Positions 62,734 to 64,000 of a DNA stretch of 64,000 bases are shown in pieces (position 1 is the first letter of the stretch; each line of letters begins with the position of its first letter). The notes below the pieces were generated by a model. That model worked only from the letters and a program-made list of their open reading frames with translations, made no database searches and had not been told where the DNA came from. The stretch comes from Sphingobacteriales bacterium 50-39. Its GTDB lineage: Bacteria > Bacteroidota > Bacteroidia > Chitinophagales > Chitinophagaceae. The position numbers and the translations under genes are program-made. The stretch covers positions 215,867 to 279,866 of the forward strand of contig MKTZ01000014.1 in the NCBI GenBank assembly GCA_001898505.1, read 5' to 3'.

Positions 62734-63171
62734 TTAATCAATATAGGCTATTGGGGGGGATAGGGGTTTGCGGATTTTAACCGATGCTTTGCGGATTAGA
62801 TCCGGATACGAACTATTTTACGGATGCGGACCTCTCGATATTGGGCGCGGATGCCGCTCTGTATGATGCGTATGCGCGGGATGTGCTCTCCAGGGGAGTG
62901 GGTAGAAGAATTGAAGAAAATGTCCTTATTCCCCGTTTTTTGGGCCAAAAAATTTATACCAGCGGCAAAAAGTGCTAAATTGCGGGTGATCCCACTGTTT
63001 AGCGATTGCATCCATCTTCCTTGAATTGCTCCCCTCCAATCTCCATCTTTACTCCTTTACCTATTTGACCTTTTAATTTCGAATCGTCCTATCTTACGTC
63101 AACGACCATTCAAGCTATTATGCGTGGTGGCTTTATGCCGCCTCGCTACTCACTCCTAACAAGACCTGAAA
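62734..63171. other. 438-bp gap without recognised features
   Basis: Between the M61 remnant and the esterase gene I see no gene, RNA or mobile element. The stretch holds a short open frame of 64 codons (62784-62978) with no family resemblance, a T/C-rich run at about 63020-63090, and a palindrome-poor leader ending CTGAAAATG before the esterase start. Promoter boxes matching TAnnTTTG were not found. It is probably decayed sequence plus the esterase promoter. Confidence 0.5.
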
Positions 63172-64000
63172 ATGAAATTTATTGCAAAAGCCATTCCGGC
63201 TCTTACGCTAGTTATTGCCCTGACCCATGTACGGCAGGTTAGTGGTCAGAGCATCATGGATCCTAGTGACTCCGTGTACACTTACAGTTCCAGCGCTACG
63301 AAGGGGACACCCAACAACCCTAACCAACCGGCTGCCAATACCATCGGCAAGTGGATAAGGACCGTCCGCATGAGCTGGAACACTAACCAGTGGAAAGCAT
63401 ACATCTATAATGGGATGCAATTCCGCCTGATCTTCCCCAAGAGCTACAACCCTACGGCCAATGACGGGAAGAAGTACCCTGTATTGGTATTCTACCATGG
63501 CGCAGGTGAGCTTGGTGTCACTACGGACAACGAGATATCCCTGGCGCATGGCGGCCAGAATGTATTCCAGGCCAAAGTCAATAGTGGCGTATGGGATGGT
63601 TATATCCTGATACCGCAGAACGCGAACGGCGCCTGGGACCCTTCTCAGATCACATACGTCAAACAGATCACGGATTACATGATCAGCAACAACAAGCTGG
63701 ACCCCTTCCATATTCTTTCCAACGGATTGTCGGCCGGGGGCGCTGCCTGCTGGCAGAGCTTGCAGATGTATCCGCAGGCGTTTTGCGGAACGCCGATCTT
63801 TTCTGCGAACTTCCAGGGTAATGCCAGCTCTACCAACATACCCAAGACCAAGTTCCTGGCTATATGGGACTTCCAGGGTGGCCTGGACTCCTGGCCAGAC
63901 CCAAACGATGCAGGTATTGTGAACCAGGCCATGATCGCTGCCGGCGCACAATATAAGTATACGCTATATCCCGACCTGGGGCATGGCACCTGGGACCGTG
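63172..64000 (+). CDS. Secreted alpha/beta-hydrolase esterase (PHB-depolymerase/CE1-like), cut by the window edge
   Basis: An open frame of 276 codons running off the end. Signal peptide about 1-24 (PALTLVIALTHVRQVSGQS region). The oxyanion part is VLVFYHGAGELG with H109; the nucleophile elbow is SNGLSAGG with S187; and the His motif LYPDLGHGTWDR lies at the window edge. A probable Asp is in IWDFQGGLDSWPDP. This matches polyhydroxybutyrate-depolymerase or feruloyl-esterase-like CE1 proteins, which in this phylum often carry further C-terminal domains and a T9SS sorting tail, not visible here. The ATG follows an A-rich leader (GAAAATG). Confidence 0.82.
   Translation, partial: MKFIAKAIPALTLVIALTHVRQVSGQSIMDPSDSVYTYSSSATKGTPNNPNQPAANTIGKWIRTVRMSWNTNQWKAYIYNGMQFRLIFPKSYNPTANDGKKYPVLVFYHGAGELGVTTDNEISLAHGGQNVFQAKVNSGVWDGYILIPQNANGAWDPSQITYVKQITDYMISNNKLDPFHILSNGLSAGGAACWQSLQMYPQAFCGTPIFSANFQGNASSTNIPKTKFLAIWDFQGGLDSWPDPNDAGIVNQAMIAAGAQYKYTLYPDLGHGTWDR

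Noticed and set aside
62784..62978. A 64-codon open frame in the gap before the esterase gene
   Set aside because: No signal, motif or leader supports it, and the gap looks like decayed sequence.

Overview
The window looks like chromosomal DNA of a Bacteroidota member, most likely Chitinophagaceae-like (family-level placement is inference). The signs are a SusC/SusD pair, secreted proteins with type A and type B T9SS C-terminal sorting domains, TonB-dependent receptors, MacB/FtsX-type permeases of the Bacteroidota kind, A-rich leaders instead of Shine-Dalgarno sites, and -7 boxes resembling TAnnTTTG. Coding density is high. I saw no tRNA, rRNA, CRISPR array or insertion sequence.

Region 1 (1-14100): the 5' end of a TonB receptor gene; a complete nine-gene N-type ATPase operon (atpD-C-Q-R-B-E-F-A-G, no atpH); a bactofilin-like membrane protein; a T9SS-sorted SGNH hydrolase; and a leftward, mostly overlapping operon joining an ETHE1-like persulfide dioxygenase/rhodanese to a MacAB/LolD-like export system. 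Region 2 (14184-27817): a leftward set (heme-copper-oxidase-like membrane protein, outer-membrane protein, thioredoxin, ApbE, DUF4266, DUF3570) divergent from a clade II nitrous-oxide-reductase operon (cytochrome c, nosZ, a membrane-fused nosL, nosD, nosF, nosY, TonB receptor with a Cys-rich segment). Region 3 (27837-35953): glutathione peroxidase, aldo/keto reductase with no ordinary start codon at its conserved N-terminus, S9 peptidase, FtsX-like permease, TMEM175-type channel, PEGA lipoprotein. Region 4 (36056-55991): SusC/SusD, a large FG-GAP lipoprotein, two more FtsX-like permeases, a serine hydrolase, a 1576-residue PKD adhesin. Region 5 (56002-64000): leuC-leuD-synthase-leuB, in which the synthase carries the pyruvate pocket of citramalate synthase; a TPR protein; a scrambled M61 peptidase pseudogene; and the start of a secreted esterase.

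The most interesting pattern is regulatory. The N-ATPase and nos operons share one promoter layout: two CRP/FNR-type boxes (TGAT-N4-RTCA) 21-22 bp apart, the nearer one centred 29.5 bp before a -7-like box, which would be position -41.5. Single boxes with the same 29.5-bp spacing precede the bactofilin-like gene, the SGNH hydrolase and the persulfide/efflux operon. I found no such boxes before the leu, sus, S9, permease or TMEM175 genes. This suggests a low-oxygen or nitrogen-oxide regulon linking a second rotary ATPase, N2O respiration, cell-envelope proteins and sulfide/efflux functions. A second shared architecture, unrelated to the first, precedes two of the three FtsX-like permease genes.
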